Assembly (NCBI GenBank): GCA_944324795.1
Contig: CALUXR010000003.1
Span: forward strand, 1-64,000
Origin: an uncultured Acholeplasmatales bacterium
GTDB lineage: Bacteria; Bacillota_I; Bacilli_A; Acholeplasmatales; Anaeroplasmataceae
Length of the DNA stretch: 64,000 bases
Direction: 5' to 3'
Both the position numbers and the translations under genes were made by a program. Numbering within the stretch: position 1 is the stretch's first letter; each line of letters opens with the position of its first letter. Shown piece after piece: positions 9,853-18,979 of this stretch. The notes below the pieces were generated by a model that saw nothing but the letters and a program-made list of their open reading frames with translations, had not been told where the DNA came from and did not search any database.

Positions 9853-9881
9853 TTGACTAAAACTTGTGGGGGGTATACTAT
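9853..9881 (+). promoter_or_regulatory. Candidate promoter of the surface-protein operon
   Basis: TTGACT at 9853-9858 is followed after 17 bases by TACTAT at 9876-9881 (or TATACT at 9874-9879 after 15 bases). A G-run lies in the spacer. It lies 31 bases upstream of the first start codon. Confidence 0.5.
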
Positions 9882-9912
9882 AGATATATAAAAGTGAAAG
9901 GAAATTTAAATT

Positions 9913-10956
9913 GTGAAAAAGATATTTTTATTTATGAATTTTATATTCTTGTTAACATTAACAGCTTGTAATTTCTATAAAAATCCTAATATAGAAGTCC
10001 CTGATGCTAAAGAGGAAAAATTAACATCACCATTTATTAGAAATTTTAGTGATTATATTGTTTGGGATGAAGTTAAAAATGCAAATTCTTATGAAATTTA
10101 TTTAGATGATAAGTTGATTTTAGAAACCAATGAACTTAATTATACAATTGGGGAAATTAATAACGATAAAAAGGTCTATGTGATAGCTAAAAATGATAAT
10201 ATTAAATCGGAAAAATCTAATATCTTAAATATAGATAAAAATATTTCTTTTTCTACAAATGAAATATTAGATTTAAGTGGTAAAACATCATATAAGAAAG
10301 CTATAAGTAGTGAAATAAGAAAGATTGTTATAAGTAATAAAATAGAATTAGATTTAATGATATTAGAACGTAATATTGATTTAGTTATTGAATTAAATGA
10401 TGCTGATATAATTGGTTCAATTTATACAAAAGATTACATTTATAATAAAAGTGAAATGGATTATAGTGTAATTTTTGAACTTAATGGCGATTGTTATATT
10501 GAATCTTTAAATGGTAATAATGGTATGGATTATTCTATGAGTGAATATAACAATAGTGAAACTGATGGTGAAGATGGTAGAAATGGTTATGATAGTGTCG
10601 TTGTTCCGGCTCTTATAATTAATGGTGAAGGGAATTTAAATATAACTGCTGGTGATGGTGGTAATGGTGGTAAAGGTTCAGCTACTACAACATTTGAAGC
10701 TGTTAATGGCCCTGGTAAAGGTTCTAATGGAGGTAATGGTGGTAGTGCTATTAAAACTAGCACACTATTATTAGATTTTATTGGAGAGATCAATTATAAA
10801 AATGGCAATGGTGGAACTAAAGGAAAACCTGGTAATAATGGTAGTATTATTACAGGCCCTGTTGCTAGTATGATGTGGAACGATGTGTATGATATAGGAA
10901 AAGATGGAAATGTAGGCCAAAGTATCATAAATGAAACTATAGATTTGAGGATATAA
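9913..10956 (+). CDS. Lipoprotein with glycine-rich C-terminal region
   Basis: The N-terminus is a lipoprotein signal with lipobox LTAC (Cys 19). A fibronectin-like stretch follows (ISYI-type pattern SDYIVWDEVKNANSYEIYLD, typical of an Fn3 or carbohydrate-binding strand pair). The last 130 residues are rich in Gly-Asn-Gly turns (DGGNGGKG, GKGSNGGNGG, NGNGGTKGKPG), resembling collagen-like or polyglycine surface spacers. The start is a GTG 8 bases after GAAAGGA. The next gene starts one base after this stop region, so 9913, 10958 and 12319 form one operon of surface proteins. No enzyme motif was found. Surface location is inferred from the lipobox. Confidence 0.7.
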   Translation: MKKIFLFMNFIFLLTLTACNFYKNPNIEVPDAKEEKLTSPFIRNFSDYIVWDEVKNANSYEIYLDDKLILETNELNYTIGEINNDKKVYVIAKNDNIKSEKSNILNIDKNISFSTNEILDLSGKTSYKKAISSEIRKIVISNKIELDLMILERNIDLVIELNDADIIGSIYTKDYIYNKSEMDYSVIFELNGDCYIESLNGNNGMDYSMSEYNNSETDGEDGRNGYDSVVVPALIINGEGNLNITAGDGGNGGKGSATTTFEAVNGPGKGSNGGNGGSAIKTSTLLLDFIGEINYKNGNGGTKGKPGNNGSIITGPVASMMWNDVYDIGKDGNVGQSIINETIDLRI

Positions 10957-10957
10957 A

Positions 10958-12313
10958 ATGAAAAAGAGCTTAATAATAATTTTATTTATATATATTATGA
11001 TGATTTTATCATCATGTAGTACAAAAACTTTATCTATTACTTCAATTGAAGAATTATATAATATGGATGCTAAAAAGAGTTATGTATTAGAGACTGATTT
11101 AGATTTAGAAGGCAGAGAATGGGTACCGCTCGCAGTTAAAAATTTTGATGGTCAAGAACATGTTATTAAAAATTTTAGTATTAATAACTCTATTTTATAT
11201 GATCTTAATGAATATTTAGGTTTTTTTAGTTTTGCTGATAATATTAAAAATTTAAAAATTGAAAATGTAAATATTAACGCTATTTTAGATAATACATGTT
11301 ATATTGGCACTTTAGTTGGTAGAGTTTATGAAAATGTAGAAAATGTTGAAATTGATAACTGTAATGTTCAAATTAAAGTAGGAGATTGTCAATCAAATTC
11401 ATATGGTTCTATTGCAGGGGATGTAGAAGGAAAAAGTAATAATATTAGTGTAAACAATAGTAAATCAGTTATTATTAGTGAGGCAGAATTTGATAATATT
11501 GGTGGTGTGATAGGTAATGCTAGTAGTATTGTTGATGTATATGGTAATAATATTATTTTAGATGCTAATATAAATAGTGAATGGTCGTATCTAGGATTAA
11601 TTGTTGGTAAAACAATTGATAAGATAAATAATGTAAATATTTGCGATTCAAAATTAAATGTAGATAGTTCAAAAACTTATAGTGAACTTAATATAGGGGG
11701 AATAGCTGGAAAAATTGGTTCTAGTGATACATTAAATGTGTCATCTGAAAATAATAATATCGATATTGAGGCTATGGCAGAAAATGCATATATTGGTGGT
11801 TGTTTTGGTTATTCTGCTGGCAATATTAAAAATGCACTAGCTAATTCTAATGAAATTAAAGTTTGGCATTCTAAGAATTTATTAGATGAAGAAAACTATT
11901 ATGTTGGTGGTCTTATTGGCTATCAAGATAAATCAGTATATTTAGATTTACAAAATATAAGTTATTCAGTTTCAGAGAATAATTTAATCTCAGTATCTAG
12001 TGGGCAAGACATTATAAATAATGTTTATAATGCAGGATTTTCAGGCTATACAAAAGTCTCTATTTATCACTCATTAGTGAATAATAATAATCTTGGCGGG
12101 TGGAAAGAAAATGAAATATTTACTAATATGACTACAGGGGCAAATTTAGTAAATGAATGTTATGTATCTTCAAGTCCGAACAATTATTTATTTTCAAATA
12201 ATTGTAATATAGAAATAATTGATGACATTGAATGGCAAAATATTTTAAAAAATTTAGATTTTGATTTAAATATTTGGTCAATGAAAGATAACAATATTAT
12301 ATTAAGGTGGTAA
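10958..12313 (+). CDS. Lipoprotein with GLUG-type repeats
   Basis: This protein has a signal peptide with lipobox ILSSC (Cys 20), then a region beginning ITSIEELYNMDAKKSYVLET that is typical of the segment preceding GLUG repeats. Several degenerate GLUG units follow (IGTLVGRV, GSIAGDV, IGGVIGN, IGGIAGKI, VGGLIGY), a repeated beta-solenoid motif of adhesins and surface proteins of gut Firmicutes. The Shine-Dalgarno lies in the end of the preceding gene. It is a close relative of the downstream membrane-anchored GLUG protein. The role may be adhesion or surface display; no catalytic motif was seen. Confidence 0.75.
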   Translation: MKKSLIIILFIYIMMILSSCSTKTLSITSIEELYNMDAKKSYVLETDLDLEGREWVPLAVKNFDGQEHVIKNFSINNSILYDLNEYLGFFSFADNIKNLKIENVNINAILDNTCYIGTLVGRVYENVENVEIDNCNVQIKVGDCQSNSYGSIAGDVEGKSNNISVNNSKSVIISEAEFDNIGGVIGNASSIVDVYGNNIILDANINSEWSYLGLIVGKTIDKINNVNICDSKLNVDSSKTYSELNIGGIAGKIGSSDTLNVSSENNNIDIEAMAENAYIGGCFGYSAGNIKNALANSNEIKVWHSKNLLDEENYYVGGLIGYQDKSVYLDLQNISYSVSENNLISVSSGQDIINNVYNAGFSGYTKVSIYHSLVNNNNLGGWKENEIFTNMTTGANLVNECYVSSSPNNYLFSNNCNIEIIDDIEWQNILKNLDFDLNIWSMKDNNIILRW

Positions 12314-12318
12314 TTTTA

Positions 12319-14004
12319 ATGGGGAGTAATAAAGATAAAATAGATTGGAAATATGATTTGGACACTTCAAATATTAAGAAAAATCCAAATTATGGTAGAA
12401 AGAAAAATAAGGATGAAATAGATTGGGAGTATGATTTAGACACTTCAAATATTAAGAAAAGTAATTCTTATAAAAAAGTTGAAAATAGTAATTATACTTA
12501 TAATAAAAATATAACATATAAACCTAAGAAAAAAATAAAAATAAAGGCTATTATTTTAATTGTTCTTATTTTAATTGTAATTGGTGGAATAGCTGTTGGA
12601 GTTATAGAAATATCTAAATCAATAAAAGAAAATGCTAAACCAATTGAAGTTAAAAGTGCTGAAGAATTAATTGCAGCAAAAGGGAAAGATATTGAATTGA
12701 TGGCTGATTTAGATTTTATGTTTCAAACTATATCACCAATAAATTGTAAAAATTTTAATGGTAATGGACATACTATTAAAAACGTTATAATTAGTAATGA
12801 TTCTATTCGTGGTACTACATCTTTATTTAGTTCGGCAGATAGTATTAATGATTTATATTTAGATAATATTTCTGTTAGTGCTACAAGTTCTTTTGGGGCT
12901 GCAATATTATGTCAAATTAGTTGTCGTAATATTAATAATGTTCATATTAAAAATTCAAAAGTTACTACAAGTATGCCTACTTATGGTAGTGGACTTGGTA
13001 AGTCAGATCGTAGCGTTTATGTAGGTGGAATATATAGCGGTTCTTATTTAGGTGAGCATAAAGAGGAAGTTTCTAGTATTTGTAATATAAGTAATTGTAG
13101 TGTTGTAGATTCAACACTAGAAATTGTAAAAGAAGAAGAAACTAGTATTCATTATACTAAACTTGTAATTGGTGGTATTGCTGGTACTGCTTCTAATATT
13201 AATAATTGTTATACTAGTGGACTTAATATTATTTGTACAAGTAGTGGAATTTATAATGACCCTATAGTTGGTGGCGTTGTTGGTTATTTAGATGGTAAAT
13301 TAGAAAATAGTTATGCTATAAATAATAAAATTAATGTTAAAGCTAATTATTATTCAAATAATATTTTAAATAGGGCTTCAACATCAGAAGCTACATGTGG
13401 TGGTTTAGTTGGTAGTGTATTAGAAGGTTCAAATATTAAATATTGTTATACAAATGCTAATCAAATCGATGTATCTTGTTCAGGTGATATTTATGTTGGT
13501 GGTATTGCTGGTACAAGTAATGGTTCAACAATTGATAACTCTTATACTTACAATAATAAAATGGTTATGCTTGGATTTTTTGAAGAAAATGAAGAAAAGG
13601 TATCAAGAACCCTAGGTGGTTTTATTGGTTCAACTAAAAATGATTTAATATCTTCTTCATTTAGTTATAATGAAACTAAATTAGTAGAATCAAATAATAC
13701 AAAAGAAAAAGATAGTACAATTGGGGGTTTTGCTGGGCTAATAGATAATAGTACAATACTTAATGTTGCTTCATATATGAATAATGCTAGTGGCATTAAT
13801 ATTGATAGTTTTTCTAATAGTGTAGGAGAATGTGAAAATTGTTATATCAATAATTATAATTATGGTAATATGAATAGTTGTGAAATAATAGATGATAGCT
13901 ATTTTATAAATGCGAATTGGATGGAAAATAATTTAAATTTAATAGGTTTAAATTGGAATTTTGTTTCTGGAAAATTACCATATTTAAACTTTAATAATGA
14001 TTAA
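12319..14004 (+). CDS. Membrane-anchored GLUG-repeat protein with duplicated N-terminal motif
   Basis: The predicted layout is a cytoplasmic tail, one membrane helix (about residues 73-97, AIILIVLILIVIGGIAVGV) and an external region with GLUG units (GGIYSGS, GGIAGTA, GGVVGYL, GGLVGSV, GGIAGTS, GGFIGST, GGFAGLI). The tail holds two copies of a 16-residue motif, at residues 6-21 and 32-47, sharing the core IDWxYDLDTSNIKK. It is preserved at the DNA level too (12334-12382 and 12412-12460). I chose ATG 12319 because AAGGTGG is 8 bases before it; a GTG at 12307 overlaps the Shine-Dalgarno. Paralogous in its external part to the lipoprotein just upstream. The duplicated tail may bind a cytosolic partner (inference). 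Confidence 0.75.
   Translation: MGSNKDKIDWKYDLDTSNIKKNPNYGRKKNKDEIDWEYDLDTSNIKKSNSYKKVENSNYTYNKNITYKPKKKIKIKAIILIVLILIVIGGIAVGVIEISKSIKENAKPIEVKSAEELIAAKGKDIELMADLDFMFQTISPINCKNFNGNGHTIKNVIISNDSIRGTTSLFSSADSINDLYLDNISVSATSSFGAAILCQISCRNINNVHIKNSKVTTSMPTYGSGLGKSDRSVYVGGIYSGSYLGEHKEEVSSICNISNCSVVDSTLEIVKEEETSIHYTKLVIGGIAGTASNINNCYTSGLNIICTSSGIYNDPIVGGVVGYLDGKLENSYAINNKINVKANYYSNNILNRASTSEATCGGLVGSVLEGSNIKYCYTNANQIDVSCSGDIYVGGIAGTSNGSTIDNSYTYNNKMVMLGFFEENEEKVSRTLGGFIGSTKNDLISSSFSYNETKLVESNNTKEKDSTIGGFAGLIDNSTILNVASYMNNASGINIDSFSNSVGECENCYINNYNYGNMNSCEIIDDSYFINANWMENNLNLIGLNWNFVSGKLPYLNFNND
12334..12460 (+). repeat. 49-bp direct repeat encoding a duplicated cytosolic motif
   Basis: 12334-12382 and 12412-12460 are near-identical and in frame, giving two copies of a DxIDWxYDLDTSNIKK motif in the N-terminal tail of the GLUG membrane protein. 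They differ at only a few bases. Confidence 0.85.
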
Positions 14005-14037
14005 GGATCAAGAATTTCTTGACCCTTTTACTATTTT
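14005..14037 (+). terminator. Intrinsic terminator of the surface-protein operon
   Basis: GGATCAAG (14005-14012), loop AATTT, CTTGACCC (14018-14025) with one A/C mismatch, followed by T-rich sequence. It separates the surface-protein operon from the ten-gene unit downstream. Confidence 0.8.
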
Positions 14038-14121
14038 TGAAGGTAAAAATAAATATAAATTTTTAAAATTTATAAAATATAATTTTATTATATATTTTGT
14101 CAAATTTATTATAAAAAAGAA

Positions 14122-14150
14122 TTAATTTTTGATTACTAAAATGATATAAT
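14122..14150 (+). promoter_or_regulatory. Promoter of the ten-gene unit
   Basis: TTAATT (14122-14127), 17-base spacer, TATAAT (14145-14150) preceded by TGA, so also an extended -10. It sits 27 bases before the first ATG and is the only strong promoter I see before 35624. Confidence 0.7.
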
Positions 14151-14177
14151 TAAGAAGTATGTAAGGAGAGAAAAAAT

Positions 14178-16094
14178 ATGGGTTTAAGTTTAGGGATTGA
14201 TTTAGGAAATGATAGTTTGAAATTAACATATATTAGTGATAAAGCAGGTTCAAAATTTAAAGATTTAACTAATGATGGTGAATCATATAGAAGTTTAGTT
14301 AGATTTGATCAAAAAAAGAATATTTGGTATTTTGCAAATGAAATAAATAAAGATAAAAGTGGTAATTATACAACTGTTGTTAAGATTACTAGTTTATTAG
14401 ATTTATTAAATATAAATAATAAAAATTATAAAATTAATAAAGATTATTTTTATAATAAAAAACATTTTCCTAAATTTTATTTTCCATATGATGAAATAGG
14501 GAAAAATTTTAGTTTTAATGATTTAGTTAATAAAGAAATGACATTTACATCACCTTTAACTCCTAGTGAAGTTGTTAGAGATTATTTTATTCATATCGCT
14601 AAAAAATTATTTAATACTATTTATGATAAAGTTAGTAGTATTACGCTTATTGTTGATAAAACATATGGTGATGAATATATTAATTTTTTAACTTCTGTTG
14701 TGGAAAATGCCTTTAATGCTAAAGTTAATTATCAAATAAGTGGAGTTAAAGCAATTTCAATGTTTGCTTATAAGAATGGTTATATAAAAAATGATGAAGC
14801 TATTTTAATTTTTGAAATGTCAGATACTAAAATAGAAGTTACAAAAACAGAAATACTTGATGGTGAAGTAGTAGTTGATGGTAATGCTGGTCACATCAAA
14901 CCATTAGATTTAGGTGGAGAAGATATTGATAAAGCTTTATATGAATATTTATATAATTTAACTTTAAATAGTGAGACCTTAGGGTTCCCATCAAGTGACC
15001 AAGGTGGCCATTTATTTGAGAAAATTTTATTTAGTAAGCAATATCTTTTAATGGAAGATATTAAACTTGTTAAACATTTATTAAGTTTACCACTTGATGG
15101 AAATAGTTTATTTAAAAATGGAGTTCCTATTGAAATTATAAAAGATGTTTATATTCAAAGAAAAATTACTAAACAAGAATTTTTAGATGTTGTTAAAGAT
15201 GAAATTTATAATAAAATTAAAAAATATATGGTTAAAGAAATTACTAGTAAAATTAATTTTGATGTTAAAAATGTTTTTGTTACTGGTGGAATGTCGAAAT
15301 CATATGGTCTTTTAGATTATTTAAAAAAAGAAATAGAAGGAAATTGTAATGTAAAAATAAATATTTTTAAAGAAAATAATATAACATCTAGTGGTGCATG
15401 TTATATTGCTTATAATAATATAAATATTCCAACAACATTGTCTTTATCTTATGGTACATCTGGATATTTAATTAATGAAAATAATCCTAAAGACCCACAT
15501 TATTTAGAATTAGCTATAAAGGGAACTAAATTAAAGAAAGGAAAAAATAAATTTTTAAAAGGATATTCTTTAACTTTTGATAATTTAAATGTTCTTAGCT
15601 CTGCAGGTCATATTGAATATTTTTCAACTCCATTTTCAATTAATGACAAGAATAAAAAAAGAGCTGAAAAAACAAGAACTTTATTAAAATATAATGGTTT
15701 ATATGATGAAGGTAAAGGTTATATTTTTATTGGTGATAAAAATACAAGCAATCCTATAACTAAAAAATATCGTAATAATGCGGTTGAAGCGATGGATTTA
15801 AAAAATGTTACTAAAAAAGAAATTATAAGCTATAGATTTAAATATAATAATAGAGAAATTGTTTTAATGAGGCCAAATTACAATATAGTAATAATTTATA
15901 ATCGTGGTTTTGTTATCGATGAAGATGGTAATGCAGAAATATATATTGAAAATAATAGAGAAGCAAATCACAACAAATTGCTTTTTGTTTACTATAGAGA
16001 TGATAATAGTAAACCATTTGTTATTGATGCAAGTCAAATTGAGTTTTATTTTCCAAAAGAATTTAAAACTGAACTTGATATTAAAAGTAATTAG
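14178..16094 (+). CDS. Hsp70/DnaK-like ATPase, divergent
   Basis: The N-terminus LSLGIDLGNDSLKLTYI is the phosphate-1 loop of the actin/Hsp70 fold. Further family marks are PLDLGGEDIDKALYEYL (compare LGGEDFDN in DnaK), an EDIKLVKHLLS segment at the helix carrying the CE-AK signature, and VFVTGGMSKSYGLLDYL, the adenosine motif. The phosphate-2 site, normally DLGGGT, reads FEMSDTKIEVT, so nucleotide hydrolysis may be weak or absent. The nucleotide-binding domain spans about residues 1-400. The last 230 residues do not resemble a DnaK substrate-binding domain. This is the first gene of the ten-gene unit, 27 bases after an extended -10 promoter, with AAGGAGAG as ribosome binding site. It is not a housekeeping dnaK. 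It may sense or assemble the products of the following genes (inference). Confidence 0.75.
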   Translation: MGLSLGIDLGNDSLKLTYISDKAGSKFKDLTNDGESYRSLVRFDQKKNIWYFANEINKDKSGNYTTVVKITSLLDLLNINNKNYKINKDYFYNKKHFPKFYFPYDEIGKNFSFNDLVNKEMTFTSPLTPSEVVRDYFIHIAKKLFNTIYDKVSSITLIVDKTYGDEYINFLTSVVENAFNAKVNYQISGVKAISMFAYKNGYIKNDEAILIFEMSDTKIEVTKTEILDGEVVVDGNAGHIKPLDLGGEDIDKALYEYLYNLTLNSETLGFPSSDQGGHLFEKILFSKQYLLMEDIKLVKHLLSLPLDGNSLFKNGVPIEIIKDVYIQRKITKQEFLDVVKDEIYNKIKKYMVKEITSKINFDVKNVFVTGGMSKSYGLLDYLKKEIEGNCNVKINIFKENNITSSGACYIAYNNINIPTTLSLSYGTSGYLINENNPKDPHYLELAIKGTKLKKGKNKFLKGYSLTFDNLNVLSSAGHIEYFSTPFSINDKNKKRAEKTRTLLKYNGLYDEGKGYIFIGDKNTSNPITKKYRNNAVEAMDLKNVTKKEIISYRFKYNNREIVLMRPNYNIVIIYNRGFVIDEDGNAEIYIENNREANHNKLLFVYYRDDNSKPFVIDASQIEFYFPKEFKTELDIKSN

Positions 16095-16108
16095 GGAGGT
16101 ATATTGAT

Positions 16109-18976
16109 ATGGCAGAGAAAAAATATCATTTTGAATTTAATACTTTTGCTAAAAGTATAGAAGATCAATATAGTCAAATTGAAAAAGATAAGAAAATATA
16201 TGATAAAGAAATGAAAGAAATGAATGAAGCTGTTTTAGCTTTAGATAGATATGATGACTTTTCAAATAATAAAATTGATTATTTAAAATATAAAAAGACA
16301 ATTTATACTAACGGCTATGGTATTGAAGAAAAAGAAAATATAAATCAAAATGAAATAATTTTAGAACATCAAAGAAAAGCATCACAAGCTTTCTTAAGTG
16401 AACTTAGAGGTTTTGGAATCTTAGCTGATGTTGTTGGTAGTGGTAAAACTTATGAAGCTGGTGTTGTTTTAAGTGAACTTGCTATTAGAGGTAAGGTAGA
16501 ATCTTTGCTTATAATTGTCCCTAATCAAATTATTTTAACATGGAAAAAAGTTTTAGAAGAAGAATTTGGCCTTGGTATAGGAGCACTTACAATAATAAAA
16601 AAACAAACAGAACTAGCAAGTATTTCTACAACTTCTGAAATTAGTGGCATATTTAGAGCTACTAGACCTATTTTAATAACAACAGAAGATTTTGCTAACT
16701 TTGATGATGCTATAGCTAAGTATTTGTTTGATGTAATTGTTGTTGATGAGGCACATCATTTATGTCAAGAAGAAGGAGAATATGCTAATGCGATGTATTT
16801 ACTTAGTCTTTTAATGGATACTAAGAAGAAAGCTCAAAAAACATATTGTCTGCTTTTAACAGCTACACCTCACCAAGGTAATTTAGAAGCTATGTTTAGA
16901 TTGTGGTATTTTGTTCGTTGTAAAGGTGGTAACCCAGCTGATTTTAAATCTACAACAAAACATACTCAAGATTTTTTAAAAGAAAGGGAATATTATAAAA
17001 ACCATGTTTGTCTTGGAGCTACTAATGTAATGGAATTTATTAAAAAAGCTAAAAAAGAAGCATTAGTTTATGGTAATTATAGACAAAAATTTACTGATTT
17101 TTTAAAAAATGAATGTAAAAATAATGAATCAAATTTAGAAATAATATTATCTAGTTTAAGTGAATATAACATTAATCAATATGTAGATGAATTCTTAAAT
17201 TTAGATATAAATGAAAATATAAAAGAAGATATTATGGCAAAAGTAGCTAGTAAATATCATAATGGGCTACTTCGTTCTATAATGATTCGCCAAGCTAATA
17301 AAAGTAACAGTAGATGGCAAACTAAAAAGAAAAATATTGTAAATTATCTTTTTGTTAAAGCAAATATTAGTGGTAATGTTCCTGTTAAAGGCTTAAGAGA
17401 AGATGAAGAAATATTATATGATTATGATTCAACAATGCCAAATATTGATCAAATTATAACTATGCCTGGTGGCAGAAAACTTACGATGAGACAATATTTA
17501 TATGATCGTAAGGGTGAGAGAAGATATAATGATATTTATTCTATTTTTATGTTTGAAAATGTTTATGGTGAAGATGTATTAAAATCTAATATATTTAATA
17601 AAGTAGGGAGTAGAAGATTTTATCAAGAAGAAATTAAAAGATCTCCTGATGCATGTCAAACTTCATTTATACCGATAAAAAACAATATTTTAGAATCAAA
17701 ATTAGAAGTCACAAATAGAATTATCGATTTTGTAAGTCAAGATATTACAAATAGTAGAATTATTATTTTCTTTGATTATGAATATAATAAGATCTTAGAA
17801 AATGAAGGAAAAGAAACTACATATGATTATTTAGAGAAAAATCTAAGAATGAAATATGATAATAGATTAATAATAGCTAAAAGTGGTTCAAAAGATGAAA
17901 TAAGTGAGGCTTTTAATAATAAAGAAGATGCCATATTGATAGTTAAAGATGCTTCTTATACAGAAGGTACAAATCTTCAATCTTGTAGTGTAATTATTAA
18001 TTTCGATGTTACTCCAGATCCTTTAGCTATGGAACAAAGAGTGGGGCGTATTTTTAGGCTTGGTCAAACAAATGACGTTACAATTTATTCACTTGCTGAT
18101 GCGAAAGAATTAGAAGGATATACTTTAATGTATTTTTCAAGAATTGGACTTATGAATAGCGATGATGGTGATGCAGCTATTATAGCTGGATGTAATAGTG
18201 ATAGAATGGTTACTGTTGTTTGTCCTAGTTGTGGTAGTGTTAGATTATATTCAGAAGATGAATACAATGATGCTAAAAAAAGAGGCGAATTATATTGTAC
18301 TAATACGCGTGAATGTATGATTAAAGATAAAAGGGGAACAGAAATGACCGAGATTAGTACATATACATTTAAATGTGATAATGATGATTGTGGTGCTATT
18401 TTAGATCGAAATGGTGAAGCGACAAGTTATATGTGTGCCGCTGTTACAAGTTCAGGTAGAGGTTATTTACGTAATGGCTCTGGTGAAAAAGGAAATAGAA
18501 TATTTTATTGTTCTAAAATATGTGTAATAAGTCATTGTAAGAGATTTACAGAAGGAGCTTTAAAAGACAAATGCCCGGCTTTAAAACTTTATAATGAAAA
18601 TAAAGACATTGGTATTACTGCTTTACAAAAAGAATGCAATACTTGCGCATTAAGAGGTAATTTATGTTTTGAAAAGTGCCATATTGATACAGGTCCTGAA
18701 GCAATTAAAGATTGTATAAATTGCACACAAAATCCAAAGATAAGTAGAGAATGTAACCCAAGTATTATCAATTTTGATGAAAAGTGGCATACTAAATGCC
18801 CTTCTTGTAATAAAGGCACTTTAAAACCTGTTATAGCTAAAACATTTGTTACATATATTAGAAATTTATGGTCTTATAATAAAGATGGTGGGGCAAGTTT
18901 TTGTTCACGTTTATTAAATGAAGCAGAAAAAGTTGCCCAAATTGAAGAAATCTTGAATCTAGATGGGGTGAAGTAG
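16109..18976 (+). CDS. SNF2-family helicase with C-terminal Cys clusters
   Basis: This is a superfamily 2 ATPase of the SNF2/RapA group, which translocate on double-stranded nucleic acid. Seen in order: Walker A DVVGSGKT (107-114), IVPNQIILTWKKVL (motif Ia region), DEAH (213-216), LLTATPHQGN (motif III), and late in the core EGTNLQSCSVIINFD and QRVGRIFRLGQ (motifs V-VI, about 620-652). From about residue 695 there are many CxxC pairs (CPSCGS, CDNDDCG, CNTCALRGNLC, CINC, CPSCNKG) that should hold several zinc ions. The fusion of a SNF2 motor to a long Cys-rich tail is unusual; DrmD of DISARM is another SNF2 defence helicase but lacks this layout as far as I recall. GGGAGG precedes the ATG. The next gene carries a similar Cys arrangement. 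Confidence 0.85.
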   Translation: MAEKKYHFEFNTFAKSIEDQYSQIEKDKKIYDKEMKEMNEAVLALDRYDDFSNNKIDYLKYKKTIYTNGYGIEEKENINQNEIILEHQRKASQAFLSELRGFGILADVVGSGKTYEAGVVLSELAIRGKVESLLIIVPNQIILTWKKVLEEEFGLGIGALTIIKKQTELASISTTSEISGIFRATRPILITTEDFANFDDAIAKYLFDVIVVDEAHHLCQEEGEYANAMYLLSLLMDTKKKAQKTYCLLLTATPHQGNLEAMFRLWYFVRCKGGNPADFKSTTKHTQDFLKEREYYKNHVCLGATNVMEFIKKAKKEALVYGNYRQKFTDFLKNECKNNESNLEIILSSLSEYNINQYVDEFLNLDINENIKEDIMAKVASKYHNGLLRSIMIRQANKSNSRWQTKKKNIVNYLFVKANISGNVPVKGLREDEEILYDYDSTMPNIDQIITMPGGRKLTMRQYLYDRKGERRYNDIYSIFMFENVYGEDVLKSNIFNKVGSRRFYQEEIKRSPDACQTSFIPIKNNILESKLEVTNRIIDFVSQDITNSRIIIFFDYEYNKILENEGKETTYDYLEKNLRMKYDNRLIIAKSGSKDEISEAFNNKEDAILIVKDASYTEGTNLQSCSVIINFDVTPDPLAMEQRVGRIFRLGQTNDVTIYSLADAKELEGYTLMYFSRIGLMNSDDGDAAIIAGCNSDRMVTVVCPSCGSVRLYSEDEYNDAKKRGELYCTNTRECMIKDKRGTEMTEISTYTFKCDNDDCGAILDRNGEATSYMCAAVTSSGRGYLRNGSGEKGNRIFYCSKICVISHCKRFTEGALKDKCPALKLYNENKDIGITALQKECNTCALRGNLCFEKCHIDTGPEAIKDCINCTQNPKISRECNPSIINFDEKWHTKCPSCNKGTLKPVIAKTFVTYIRNLWSYNKDGGASFCSRLLNEAEKVAQIEEILNLDGVK

Positions 18977-18979
18977 ACT

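Noticed and set aside
10587-10793. Minus-strand proline-rich open frame
   Set aside because: It is the reverse complement of the glycine-rich repeat of the lipoprotein on the plus strand; no ribosome site.
14178-16094. First gene of the unit as the housekeeping chaperone DnaK or as MreB
   Set aside because: There is no grpE or dnaJ beside it, the phosphate-2 loop is altered, and at 638 aa with a non-DnaK C-terminus it is neither DnaK nor MreB (about 340 aa).
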